This document shows positions 50,001 through 61,400 of a stretch of DNA of 64,000 nucleotides, in pieces. Source of the DNA: Promerops cafer (taxonomy: Eukaryota; Chordata; Aves; Passeriformes; Nectariniidae); assembly GCA_013398275.1 (NCBI GenBank), contig VZSE01010767.1, positions 682,001 to 746,000 on the forward strand, given 5' to 3'. The notes under the pieces were generated by a model. It was not told the DNA's origin. It did no database searches and worked only from the letters and a program-made list of their open reading frames with translations. The position numbers were made by a program, and so were the translations under genes. The first letter of the stretch is position 1; each line of letters begins with the position of its first letter.

Positions 50001-51323
50001 TTAATTATGAGTGTAAAATCTTAACTGCATTTGCAGCGTTTAACCCTGAAGATCACTTTGGGTGCTGCTGTCTTTTACTACCCAGACACATGTGAAGCAT
50101 GCAAAGAAGAAGTAAATGATCACAAGCCTTCTTTTTCCAAAGCAGACATAACAAATAAAATTTTTCTTTTTCTCTAGATGAGAAAACACCTGTGAATCTC
50201 AGATTTACAGAGAACTGAGACAGGTGTTTTTAACTGAATCAAAGTAAGTTGCAGGGATTCAGTCAGAGAAGTAATCAAGTTTTCCTGATGAAAAAAAGTA
50301 AGCAACCTTAAAATCTGAGACAAAGTTGCTGTCTAACATGGAATTGTTATTTCAAGCTGTGCATTAAGGAAAACAATCTTTTAAACAGGAAAAAAATGTG
50401 AGTGATTTCTAGATTTCAAGAACTGATTGCATGTTATGCAGACTTTTGTGCTTCAAAAAAGAAAGGAATGAGCATATTACATCTTTTAGGAGCTATTTTC
50501 CTAACTGGCATAGCTGTCAGTGCTGCATTAAAAGCCCCGATTGTTGCCTTGTAGAGAAAGGAAGAGACAAGTCTGGAAGCCAGCAAGGGATTACTAGGGA
50601 TTTTTATATTAGCCTGTAATTAAATAATAGTTCATGTTGCCTTCTTCCACTGGGAATTACATCCTTTTCACCTCTCCTCTGCTAAAGCAGAGACATCCAT
50701 TACGATGAGTAGCTACAACACTTGTCAGATCCAATCAGCTCCAAATGACTGAAAAGCAACTGACGTGTGCTCTCTTAAAGCATGGTTTCTTCTCCCCCAA
50801 AAGCCCACTGTCCTTTCACGTGCATGTAACAGTCAGAAGAGATCACATCACGCAATGAAGAAAAACAGAAGCATATGGTACTAAGGGGCCTCTGCAGGAG
50901 AGGGCTAAAATGCCAAGGCTCACACATAAAATATATGCAAAAATATGTGTTCATATAGAATGCCAGATAGAAGCAGATGACAAAAACAGCACAGAAATAC
51001 AAAATTTTGCCATTACTTCAGTTACCTTGGATTATTTTTTCCTTCTTTTTTTTTCTTTTTTTTAATAGTGTCTAGAGTTCTCCATGTAAAATAGCAATTG
51101 CAGGCATTTATGCATAAGCAGTCATAAAGTTCAATTTTTCAGTACAAGGAATGTATTCTTCCTACTACATTTTCCTTATGTATTTAGTACGTTGAAACAT
51201 GAGAACCGACTTGCAAACTCTCAGGTGATTACACTGGCAGATTTATCTTCCTCATCTCATTGATATTAAATACTGTATGTAAAAGTAGAGACATAAATAC
51301 AATGTTCTTAACCAGCATGTAAC
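44049..51323. other. Noncoding stretch
   Basis: No gene is supportable. The region 47340-47760 is locally less AT-rich, with overlapping minus-strand open frames of about 80 codons that share no recognisable domain. A (GT)n run lies near 46220. The segment 44690-44960 has varied sequence that could be a conserved noncoding element, which cannot be judged without alignment. Confidence 0.5.
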
Positions 51324-51325
51324 GC

Positions 51326-51356
<31 letters not shown>

Positions 51357-51388
51357 CTTTCTCTCTCTTTCTCTCTCTTTGTCTCTCT
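51324..51388. repeat. CTCTCTCTTT decamer repeat
   Basis: After an initial (CT)n run, the decamer CTCTCTCTTT repeats about five times in strict register. The tract ends GTCTCTCTGG. It is a polypyrimidine tract on the plus strand and AAAGAGAGAG on the minus. The 67-codon minus-strand Arg/Glu-rich open frame over it is a repeat artefact. Confidence 0.95.
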
Positions 51389-54062
51389 GGAGACACATCA
51401 CTTACTACTTCTTCTAACCCAGATAACAGCATTTTCTAAACTAAGCAGCCTTTTAGGTGCTTTGCAAAGAAAACTAATGAGCTAAGGATTCTTCCCTCTC
51501 CCCCTAAATTTCATATTTCATATCCTTATATGAAATTCTGTTGCAAAAACTCTGTGTTAAAGAACAACACGTACTAAAAGATGCTTCTTTCATCATGTTA
51601 CTATAAACTGAGGCAGCAGCTGTTTCAGGAACACTGTGAAGTGTATAAACATAGTTACAGAGCTTCTTCTGTAAGCCATAAATTGACTAGAAGCTTTAAA
51701 ATATTATTTGTTGAAGAAGATAATGCTTCAGTTTGTAATTCTGTCACAAAGAATGTTTAATGGAAGTAGGGAATTTATGAAGACAAGATTCACCAACAGA
51801 AATGCTCCTTGATCCATAAAATGTATCTGAAAGCATTTTGAATGCCAGTGTTATGTGATGTCATTGTTTAATTCCTGTAGGAAGCCACAGAAATGACATT
51901 ATGAAGGAGAGGGTTTAATTTCAGCAAAATTGGTGGTTTTTCTCATCCTAATTAATGAATCTTCATACCTTAAATGACATCTTTGAAAACAAAACAAAAA
52001 TCCCTATAAAACAAATACTATAAAGAACTTTGATTCATTCACTAGCCTTTACTAAAAGATTTTATGAGAAATTTCTCTCTAATAAAAGAAAATATGCACT
52101 CAGTCTTTTGTAGCAATGGTCTCTTCTCTAATTCAGTATATTAAAAAATGAATGCATTTTTAACAGACATCTGTGTTGATTTGCAAAGATTAGATTTCTT
52201 CCTTTAAAACATGTTGTAGGTCTGAAAATTAATGTGTAGGTTTAAAAGGGTTTGAGACATCAATTGATCTTAATTTTAGTAAGATTTCCTGCCTTGCAAG
52301 GATGCATTGGATAGAATTAGATAGCTTTCTAATCCAGATTTTCATCAAAACAGTCCATTATAACCTGGCTGTTAAAAAGTAGCTGTCCCAATGTCACAAG
52401 TTATGATGTGAAAACATGATTTAAAAAAAACCCGAAAGAATGACTAAAATTAACTGAGAATGTTCTGCATGCATTTTCAGCTTGTTGAATTTGTTTTGTT
52501 ATAATATAACTTAGCAGACAAGTAATTTACTAAGGAAAAAATAAAGCTGTAGCTATATAAGAAGAAAAAGTGAGATCTGGATAATTCCTCAAGTCAAGAT
52601 GTCAGTCAGCTCTGAAAATTCATTACATTTATGTAAGAGATGTATTTTAAATAAGGGAGGGTCTTTCTCCCTCTGACAGGTGGTGATATACTCTGGTTAG
52701 GCTGTTGTTGATACAGAGGTTTATAACCTGTTTTCTACAAGTATGGCTTTTTCACAGAAATTCTAGTCAAATTATATTCCTATAATTTCCCTGTGTTTAT
52801 TTGTCTAATTATTTATTTTTTTAATTTTTCCAAAAGGAAGGAGGATGGTTCTGAAGGCAATTAGTAAGCAAACTTGGTAATGTCATCCATACTGTGGAGG
52901 CAATATTGTTAAACATAATGAAATAGAGAAAGACATTAGAAGTTTTTTAGGGAATATTTCCATTTAAAAACTGCAAAGTATGAGTGAGAGAGAAACCTGA
53001 ATAAAAATAAATCGGTGGTTTCTAATTGAAAACTACAATATTACTGAAAATATCTACAAAGAATTACAGGGTTAGTTTCATCCTTTTTTCTAATAGCGTA
53101 GATAATTTTTTATTTTTACTCAAGTACTGTTCTAGTTTGTTAATATTTGAAACAAAAGTAATAAACAGTCTATTTTACTATTTTGGTTTTTTTTGCTATT
53201 TTATATTAACCCTAGACTAGAAGAGAAATATGGCTAAAAGGTGAAAAAAAGGCGCTTTTTTAACATCTTTAAGGATAAGAAAAAATAATTCTAATCTAAA
53301 ATCCTTGAAGAAACATCAAATATTCTATGAATTAATCCAATTAGTCTGGCCACATTTTTTACCTGATGGGTAGGCTAGTCAGTGCTATAGAAAGCACCTC
53401 TTGTCAGTGGCACAGCCTGATATTATTACTGCCTTCTTCTAGCTTCTGCTGCAACTTATCTTACATATTGTTTTTTGAGGTTTGGACCACTCCTACAGGA
53501 AATAAACTACTTTTGAAGTGGTTATGTAAATCTGTGCAGCAAAATTAGAAGCTGCATATGTAAAATGTAAACTGACACTTTGCATGACAAAAGTATTTTT
53601 ATCACACTCTTGATGTCAAGCACTTATGATATAAACCACAGTTGATTCACACCAGCACTTTACTCTGGTGAAACACTCCATTTTTAAAAATGCTTTTTTT
53701 AAGGATTACTATGACAGGGTTTTTCTCAGTACAAGCAGCATCTGAACTTGTAAAGAGTGAAGGTTGTCATTAATATAAATGCAATAAACCCCATTTTTTC
53801 TGGTGACATCAAACTTCTGGTACCTTCAATATTTTGTGTTTTTTCCTTTAAACTCATCCTGGTTTTGAAACGTGAGGAACTTGAATGCATTGGAACTATT
53901 TCTTAAATCTTATTAGTTAGAATGCTGACTAGTGACAAAGGTTTTAGGATCAAGCTAAATACAAGTGCTAGAAAGTTCTTACATGTGATGCCTTAAGTTT
54001 TAGCTTTCATATTTTTCAGATTCTGTGCTGCTTTAGTGTGTAGCTCTGAGCTTCATATTAAG
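51389..54062. other. Noncoding stretch, nothing distinctive
   Basis: AT-rich unique-looking sequence. Open frames are short. I see no repeats, RNA genes or splice-bounded segments worth listing. Confidence 0.5.
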
Positions 54063-54440
54063 TGTTGGCAAGTTCTCTTCACAGGGTAGGCAGACAGAAA
54101 AATCCTTTTCCAGCTTGTCCAAGGACAACTGCTACAAGCTCCAAGCCCCAAAAGTACAAACAACGGTGAATTGAAGAGAGAAAAACAAGAAGGATGGAAC
54201 TTCATAACCTGGGGCTATAATTGGACAATTAGCTGCAATATGCAGATGGACCAAAAATTACAAAACTGTGAGACCTCATGATCCATTTTTTATGACCATT
54301 TTGGGTTCATCTTGGGTGTAGCCCTGTCTGGGCTCTTGTTCTGCCCAAGGTGTATCCATTGAGGCCTTTTAATAAATACCTACTTTATTCTTTAACTCTG
54401 TCTAGCCTCTGTTCTAGGTCAGCCTTCTCAAGGCATCACA
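54063..54440 (+). mobile_element. Solitary endogenous-retrovirus LTR
   Basis: The block starts TGTTGGCAAG and ends AAGGCATCACA, meeting the TG...CA rule for LTRs. Near its 3' end are CCTTTTAATAAATACC (polyadenylation signal at about 54371) followed by a T-rich and GTCTAGCCTCTG-containing downstream region, as expected for R/U5. The sequence resembles LTRs of songbird endogenous retroviruses that I have seen repeatedly; I do not assign a subfamily. No target-site duplication is evident with this start. A more distant start at 53891 (TGGAACTATT) would give a 5-bp TGCAT duplication but may be coincidence. No gag, pol or env remnants flank it, so it is a solo LTR. Its AATAAA and promoter could influence transcription if intact. 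Confidence 0.7.
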
Positions 54441-54604
54441 TGCATTTCATGAAGCCTTGCGTTACAGCTATTCTATCATGTAAATCCAAAGCTCACAGTT
54501 GCAGTTATTAGCACTGTTACATTCTTGGGCTGGGTTTTTTTTTCTTCCCCAGGCATTTTACTTTATGGAGAATAATATTGAAAATACCTTCTCTTTGTTC
54601 ACAG

Positions 54605-54749
54605 AATGCTATTTATCAAAATAGAACGTGCACAGCAAGAAACATTGAAAATATTAAGTCACAAGTAAAGACTGAAGATTCTTTAAACTTTATAATACCC
54701 CAAAACCAAAACTGCATGGATGGTCTGAGGTTAAGGAAATATAGTAAAG
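54605..54749 (+). other. Candidate exon, 145 nt, unrecognised
   Basis: TTCTCTTTGTTCACAG ends just before 54605, and AAG is followed by GTATGC at 54750, giving plausible acceptor and donor sites. One frame is open throughout, starting at a codon boundary and leaving one base. The peptide is Asn-, Gln- and Lys-rich and unfamiliar. It lies 164 bases downstream of the solo LTR, so an LTR-driven transcript using it is conceivable. A chance open frame is more likely. Confidence 0.12.
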
Positions 54750-57640
54750 GTATGCCAAGTATTATTTATATTTATGGTTCAAAAGAGTAAAAGAGGAAGG
54801 GGGACACAAAGCACGTCTTACTGTCAGGTAACAGATATGGTGCTGCAAGGACTCAGTCATAAGGAAAATAAAAAAACCCCATTATTTGAATTTAGGCTAC
54901 CACATAAAGATGACGTATTGGGTCCTCCAAAACCAAAGAATCTGATACTGGTGCAACCTACTTAATTTCTAGAATGTAAATATTTATTTTTTCAACTTTC
55001 CTGCACACTTAAGTATTCTAAATTCCAAAAAGCATTCAAATTTTCAGTTGAAATATATGCCCTTATTTGATTTTTTCTTATTCCAGATCCAACACTGATT
55101 CATAAGCCTGTCAGAATGCAGGCACTGGTTTGGAGATCAGCAGCTCTGTCATTTCAAGGTGTATGTCTCACTGAGTCAGACTGACTAAAATAATGGGCTC
55201 TGACCTTACTGCAAGTCACAAGGTGCTAAGAAATAAAGTAAGTGCAAAGAAATATCACAATTCTGAAGGGTTTTGAGATCAGTGTAATGTGATTAGCTGT
55301 ACTTTCTTGTGACTACTAAATTGGTATTTACATTTCCTAATAATGAAGGATGCGTTTATAACCTTCAGTCTGGAGAATTGCAAAAGAGACAAACTAACTT
55401 TAAAATAATAGAAGATAAAAACATATTGTCCTATTCTGCTATAGTAATCTAAAATTCAGATTGAAATAAGTTGACCAAATATTGATATTTCGAGGCGTTG
55501 AAACTCCAGGAGTTAATTTATTACATTTCAACTGTGAGATATGCATCAAGAGTTAGCAGCTGCTAAACTTGATGCAGAATGTCAGTAAAAAAATAATGCT
55601 TGTGGGAATACTTGCTGGCAACTAACTCTATCAAATTACCACTTAACATTATATTCTATTGTATAAATCATGTGTGATAGATATCTGAAAGTTGCCTTGC
55701 ATGAAGATAATTACATTAAATAAATAGTCTAAACTCACATAACCTGTTTATAAGGCTTTATTTATAGAAGAAAGAGCTTGGAAAGGGAATATAAAATAAA
55801 TAATTCTCAGTAGGTATTCAACCCAGCTGTTGGTACAGGGCCTTTATTCTGAAATGAGTTTGCTTCTCCTTGTATATTTGGTAGTGGACTAAGCTGACCA
55901 CACAAACCATTTTCATTGTGGACAACACCTCAAATTCATGCAGAATAATTAGAGATGTAGCCTACCATGCTTCACAACACTTTCTTCCTAAAGACAGACT
56001 TTGTTGTTAAGACACAGAGCTAGGTGTCTGCACCTTCTTAGCAGTCTCTTCAGCCTGTGTCAGCCAGTCATCTCTGATGGAGCTATGCCATCCATCAGTG
56101 TCCCATCTGAAAAGTGCTGACTGTCTTCAGCCCAGACCCACGGAGTACATTAGTTGTGTGCTGCTTCACTTCACATGATCCATGGTTCAAATCTGGCAAA
56201 GATTCAGGGTCCCAGAGGGCCAAGTTCTGACAGACACACTCATGATCAACACACATTACTTCCACTGCATGGAAAGTAAGGCAGTGATATTTCATATTTT
56301 AAAGACTTGTAGATCCACTTTAGAAAAAAGGAGCAAAAAATTGCTATCGGGTTAAAAAATTATTTGAGCTTGGTGATTTTTTTAAGCATGTACTAAACAA
56401 AGGATGATTTATTCTAATTAATTATGTGCAGATATTGTAGTTTCACACCCTCTTTTCACTTGACAGGTAAATGGCTGAAGACAGAAGACTTATTATAGAT
56501 TTTACATCCAGCTCATGAGGATTTGGACTGATTCCACAGAACAGGTTCAGGTCAGCTAAGTTCTTTCCTTCAAAGCATCATGGGTGTCTGTGAGCATCAT
56601 TGCAAGCTTGTTCTGGCAGTAAGCCAGGCTTCAAAAGCCTTTCACTGTGCAGTCACTGACTCACTAATGGGCAACTTACAGGCTTTCTGATTTTCCTTTC
56701 ATTTCATGTGTTCATTTGACATAAATTTAATTAAACCAAATCTGGTGTTAAAGGAAGAAGAGATAAAAGTGATATGTCACAAATTAAAGAACTGTGTATG
56801 ATACAGGAAACATGATTTTTTTTTTCTGTTCCTGTAAAATATTTTCAATTTTAGTAAGCTCACTACTTAGAGACTGCAAAAAATGTGCGGATATGCATTA
56901 TTAAGAATAATGTGCATCCAGGGTTAGATGAAGGTCTCAGCCCTCTATTCTCTGTAGCAAAACCTTTCAGAGAATTCTTATACTTTCTTTCATACCCACA
57001 CTTCAGGTAGTCACCTCTTCACAGGATATGAGACAAGTTTGCCCTTCTGCCGGCTATATATCCATAGTTGTTAGATAGCTCAAAAGCATACAACAGCAGA
57101 AACATGAAAAGATCACTTATTAAATATAAAAAATCATCATTTTTCAAAGGTCTCTTTTGGTTTTTACTTAAGGCTAAGGAGGTGATAGTGAAAATGAAAA
57201 ATATCATGCTGTTAAAAAGGTTTCATTTAATTGCTTTGAATTTTGCTTTAGGAAACATCGAACTTTCTTTTTGTTCTTTTTAAAAGTCCTTTTTTTAAAA
57301 TTAAAAGAAAATTCAGACTGGAAATATACTAATGTGAATTGAAAGGGTATTTGCAAGCTGCCCAGAGATGTTCTGAACCAATCATATTCAATGGGGTTCC
57401 AATACTGTCATTTCATAAGAACTATATATAAGTTCCTAGCACTGAGAGCATTAGCGCCACAGGAAAAAACATGAACAGTGCAAGGAGGATCTAATGACCA
57501 GTGAGCAATTTTTGCAAAGTCTCATATTTGCTTATGTGATCTATAACCTATGAATGCATAATCCATGTATGGGCCAAGTTCTTGTGGTCCAGCTGGCTAT
57601 TTATCATAGCACCACCTCTCTGCCCTCCTTTCCTTTACAG

Positions 57641-57679
57641 ATGCCCCTGTTAGTCTGTTTTTTGGGGTTATTTTCCCAG
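57641..57679 (+). other. Candidate 39-nt exon with hydrophobic leader
   Basis: CTCTCTGCCCTCCTTTCCTTTACAG, an excellent acceptor, ends at 57640. The segment begins ATG and reads MPLLVCFLGLFSQ. It stops exactly at CAG followed by GTGAGTGAG, an almost perfect donor. It is 13 whole codons, and the peptide is hydrophobic like the start of a signal peptide. The only sequence evidence is the quality of the two splice sites. If entered with one leftover base, another frame is also open. It may be a microexon, a first coding exon after an untranslated exon, or chance. Confidence 0.2.
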
Positions 57680-58448
57680 GTGAGTGAGTGGGTGTTCAAT
57701 GATAATTTCTGCAGCTTCTGAAGCCTAAGTACAGTGGGCTGCTAAAGTAAAGGAGACCACACCACAAATGACTGAATGGCAGGTGTCCCTGGGCAGCCTG
57801 CACTGAAGGTGAAGGTGGTTCTGTAGTGTTTTCCACAGCTGTGATCCCTGACTCCTGCTTAGGGCGAGAGGAGAGTGCACATCACCCCTTGGCAGTCCTT
57901 GTTGCCTGTGGGGGAAAGCCTCTCTGCAGCTCTGCCTGGGCAAGCAGACCTGATGAGAAAGAACTTCTGCAGAGTATAGACAAAGGACTCTTTAGAACCC
58001 TGCAATCCCCCCGTCTCTTATCCAAAGCTTTTTTTCACATGAAGCTCCTTCAGGATGGAAAGGAAGTATCATCAAAGAAATTAATCAGAATTGCTTTTGT
58101 TACAGAAAATACATATAAGAAGACATAGTAAAAATTATGAAAACAAACTATATAGCACTGAATGTTAGTGGACTACTGCAAGGTCTTTGTCCTGCCCCTG
58201 TTGAAGGATTTCCTTTTCCTTTTGTTAATGAGCCAGAAGAATACTGCTGTTATTATAATCAGAGACTTTACTCTGAAACATGGACTTGTTTAATTTTTAA
58301 AATCTTATTTCTCAACTTATTGTTCTAATGGTTTGCGTAGTTTAAGCCAAAGACACATATTTTAAGAAGCAAAAATTAAATTCGGTAGAATTCTTTTGAA
58401 AACCAAAATGTGTACATGAAATTAGGACATGTTTATGCTTGACTAATT

Positions 58449-58470
58449 AAAAAAAAAAAAAAAAAAAAAA
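58449..58470. repeat. A22 homopolymer
   Basis: A run of 22 A bases preceded by GACTAATT. No polyadenylation signal or target-site duplication is seen, so there is no evidence that it is the tail of a retrocopy. Confidence 0.95.
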
Positions 58471-61400
58471 GCTGTTTCATTTAAACAGACAACTTCCCAT
58501 CAACCTAGTTCTCAATGGGGATAAATATAGCATTTGACATAAGCAAAGATATTTAGGGTACACTTTCCTAAAGCAACTACTGCCACTTATGTGCCCAGCT
58601 CATTTTGACTTCCAGTGCACAATTCTCCTGACACTTAGGAAAATCTTAATCTGTTTTTCACAAGTAAAATACAATAGGTGTATTGAAAAAGGAGAACATT
58701 AAAGAAAAATTAATCACATCACAGGGCTATCTTTGCTACAGACTGTAAATGCTGCAATCACATGGTGTGGCAGAGTTGATGATCTACTTTAAGAAAGTGC
58801 TATTTTCTAAGGCTATTCTCACTCTGTAACAATGTAGGCCCTGATAAAATCATACTGGGAAAGCAAGTGGCTACATCTGTTCCTCCTAGTTCAAAAACTC
58901 ATATACTGTGTGTATCTGAGTAAATCTGATAGTATATAAAGTTATGCTGTTTGTTTTATCTGTTCTTGTTGTGTGATCTTGGAGGTTTATCGGAGTGAAG
59001 CAGATTTTACTGCAAGGGTTCCAGCCATAATTATTTATTGATGTTAAACCCATAAAGAAACAGAGGACAAAAACATACGACAATCTGCATATTGCTTTAT
59101 CTTCTTTCACAATCTATTTTTAGACAGGCTTAGCAGAGTTAGGCAGAGGCGTCCTGACATTTAAAAAGCTTATGTTAATCCAAAAATGCTTCACCTCTTT
59201 ATAAACATTGGGACATGGAGGGCACCATTATCAGACTGCTTTGCTTGCTGCATTTTCTCCACTGAGAACATCAACACTGCCCTGGAAGACCTTTTCTGGA
59301 GCCATCTCAAGGTCTTTTTCTTCTAGACCTTCTCAGAATACTCCTTCACATTAGTAAGTTACTTAGAAGCAAAAATTCTGTTAGACCTCCAGAATGAAAC
59401 AAATTAAGAAAGAAATAAGCGTATCAATTTAGTTTCCTGGAATCTGTCATGGAGAGCTGATGTATAAATATTATAACTTTCAAAGAGGAGGGTAAAAGTA
59501 AAATCTGGTATTACTAATGATGAGAGAGCAAGGGAACACTTGCTTGTAGAATCAAAAAAAAAGAGAAAGACATGAAGTAGAACCAATAGTAGCAGAGAGT
59601 TTATTTAAGCTAATATAACTAAGACACAACAGAATTCTGGAAATATTGCCTAAAAAAAATATAAACCTACTGGTTTGTCTATACACTCACCCAAAATAAT
59701 TGTGTTCAGATCGGAGACAATAATCATATCTAGATTTAAGATTCACAAAATTTGGCCTTATCTTTCAAAACTGCTAATTGCCCTTTTTTACAGCAGGCAT
59801 CACCAGGGCCTGCTTCTGCTCTTTCTGAACATTGGGGTCTCAGGGTAGTTCCTATGATATAGGAATACCTATGCTACTGCTCTTTTTTCTTTGCCAATGT
59901 GCTCTCTAAATATAGAATAGGTAAAATTTTGTACATTCTCATTTCATATCTAGGTATTCTATCTTTCCTTCCGGATGTTAGTGACTCAAACAATTAAAAA
60001 GGCTTTTAAGAGATTTAATAAAACAGTACAACTTCTCTGTTCACCTCTGAAGAAAGCTATGGTAGTGTATACCAAGTGTTTGGGGATTTTTTTGGTGACA
60101 CTGTTTACTGCATAACAAGAGCAAAATATTATTATTGCTATAGAAAAGGCCTTTTTTCCCCCCATGGTTTCCATTAACACTACTGTCAAATGTGAATATG
60201 TTTCATATTTTTTGTATTTTCTCTTCCAGCTGAACAGCCCAGCTGTTCCACCTCTTCTGCATTTGTACACTGAAGTGGAAGTCAATAATAAAGATTAGGG
60301 TAAGAAAGGGGAGTTTTCTATGAAAACTGCATATCCCTCCCCTTCAACAAAACCACAAAGGCTATTTATATCAAACTCGCTGTCCCTGATCTTCAATATG
60401 TTCGTGACATTCTCACCTCCCCTTCAGCAGTGACACTGTAGCAGGTCTTCACCCATTGTGCTTAAATACAGTCTTTTAGTAAAACTCTTGCTCCTGTCCC
60501 TTGCCAGAAGGCATGATCTATTTTAAGGTTAGGTGGAGGTAGGCATAGAGAGCTGTTGCTGTACTCTGACATCAGGAGTGGGAAGCTAATGATTTATGGT
60601 AAAAGTGGTGCAGCGGAACTTCAGAAAGTCTTGAGAGTTCACCCAAAAGCACACAGCCCGCCGTTTGTTTTAAACCGTGACTTAAAGTCAAAATAACTTT
60701 TGTACCCAAGGGTTAACAAAGCTCCACACAACATCCTCTCAGGAGGAAATGCTTTTTGTCAATGTTAAATTTGGCTTAAAAATATGTTGCCTTAGAATTT
60801 TTACAGAATGAAAGCCTGGGATTTGATACAAAACAAGGGAAGTAGTTGGTTTCAAAGGATTTTGACTCATGACTTTGCTATCTCCTGGTCAAAAGTAGAT
60901 TACTTGCTTCCTAAACACACGCTACTCTACCAAGTAGAAATACCTGGTTCAAGGGAGTCTCAGGGAAAAGGACCGAAATATTTTTCAAGATTGCTTAAGA
61001 TTTGATTATCAAATTCTCCATCTGAAAGCCTATAACATGATACCTTTAAGAAGTCAGAAAGGCTTTAGGTAAGAGAGACAAGAATGTTTACATAAATGTG
61101 ATAGGAAAGGAAACTCATGTTTAAAATACCCATAAATCCGAATAAGTAGAGCACACATGCAGCAATACTGAAGTTTCACAAATTACACTGTTATCACTGT
61201 CTTTTCTTCTCTCCTACTGTGTGGTTTAATCACTTGTCTTTAATTGGACTATAAAGATATCATGTCAAGGACTATGTTTTCCTGTATGTTTTTTTTTACA
61301 AAACCTAGCACAGTAAATATTTATCTTCCTGGGACATTTAGGTAATACTTCAGAGTAGTCTACACACTATTTTCAGAATATTATATAGCCACCTGCAAAG

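Larger units (their letters stand above)
54441..58448. other. Noncoding stretch with two weak exon candidates
   Basis: No complete gene is supportable. Two splice-bounded segments are listed separately at 54605-54749 and 57641-57679. The segment 57600-58020 is markedly less AT-rich than the surrounding DNA. The rest shows nothing distinctive. Confidence 0.5.

Noticed and set aside
56184..56194. GGTTCAAATCT, like a tRNA B box
   Set aside because: No matching A box, cloverleaf arms or T-run terminator can be found around it.
57839..58128. Second exon following the 57641 candidate
   Set aside because: The acceptor at 57838 would join in a phase that meets TGA as the second codon, so no coding continuation results.
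58449..58470. A22 run as a retrocopy tail
   Set aside because: No polyadenylation signal, gene-like body or flanking direct repeat is visible upstream.
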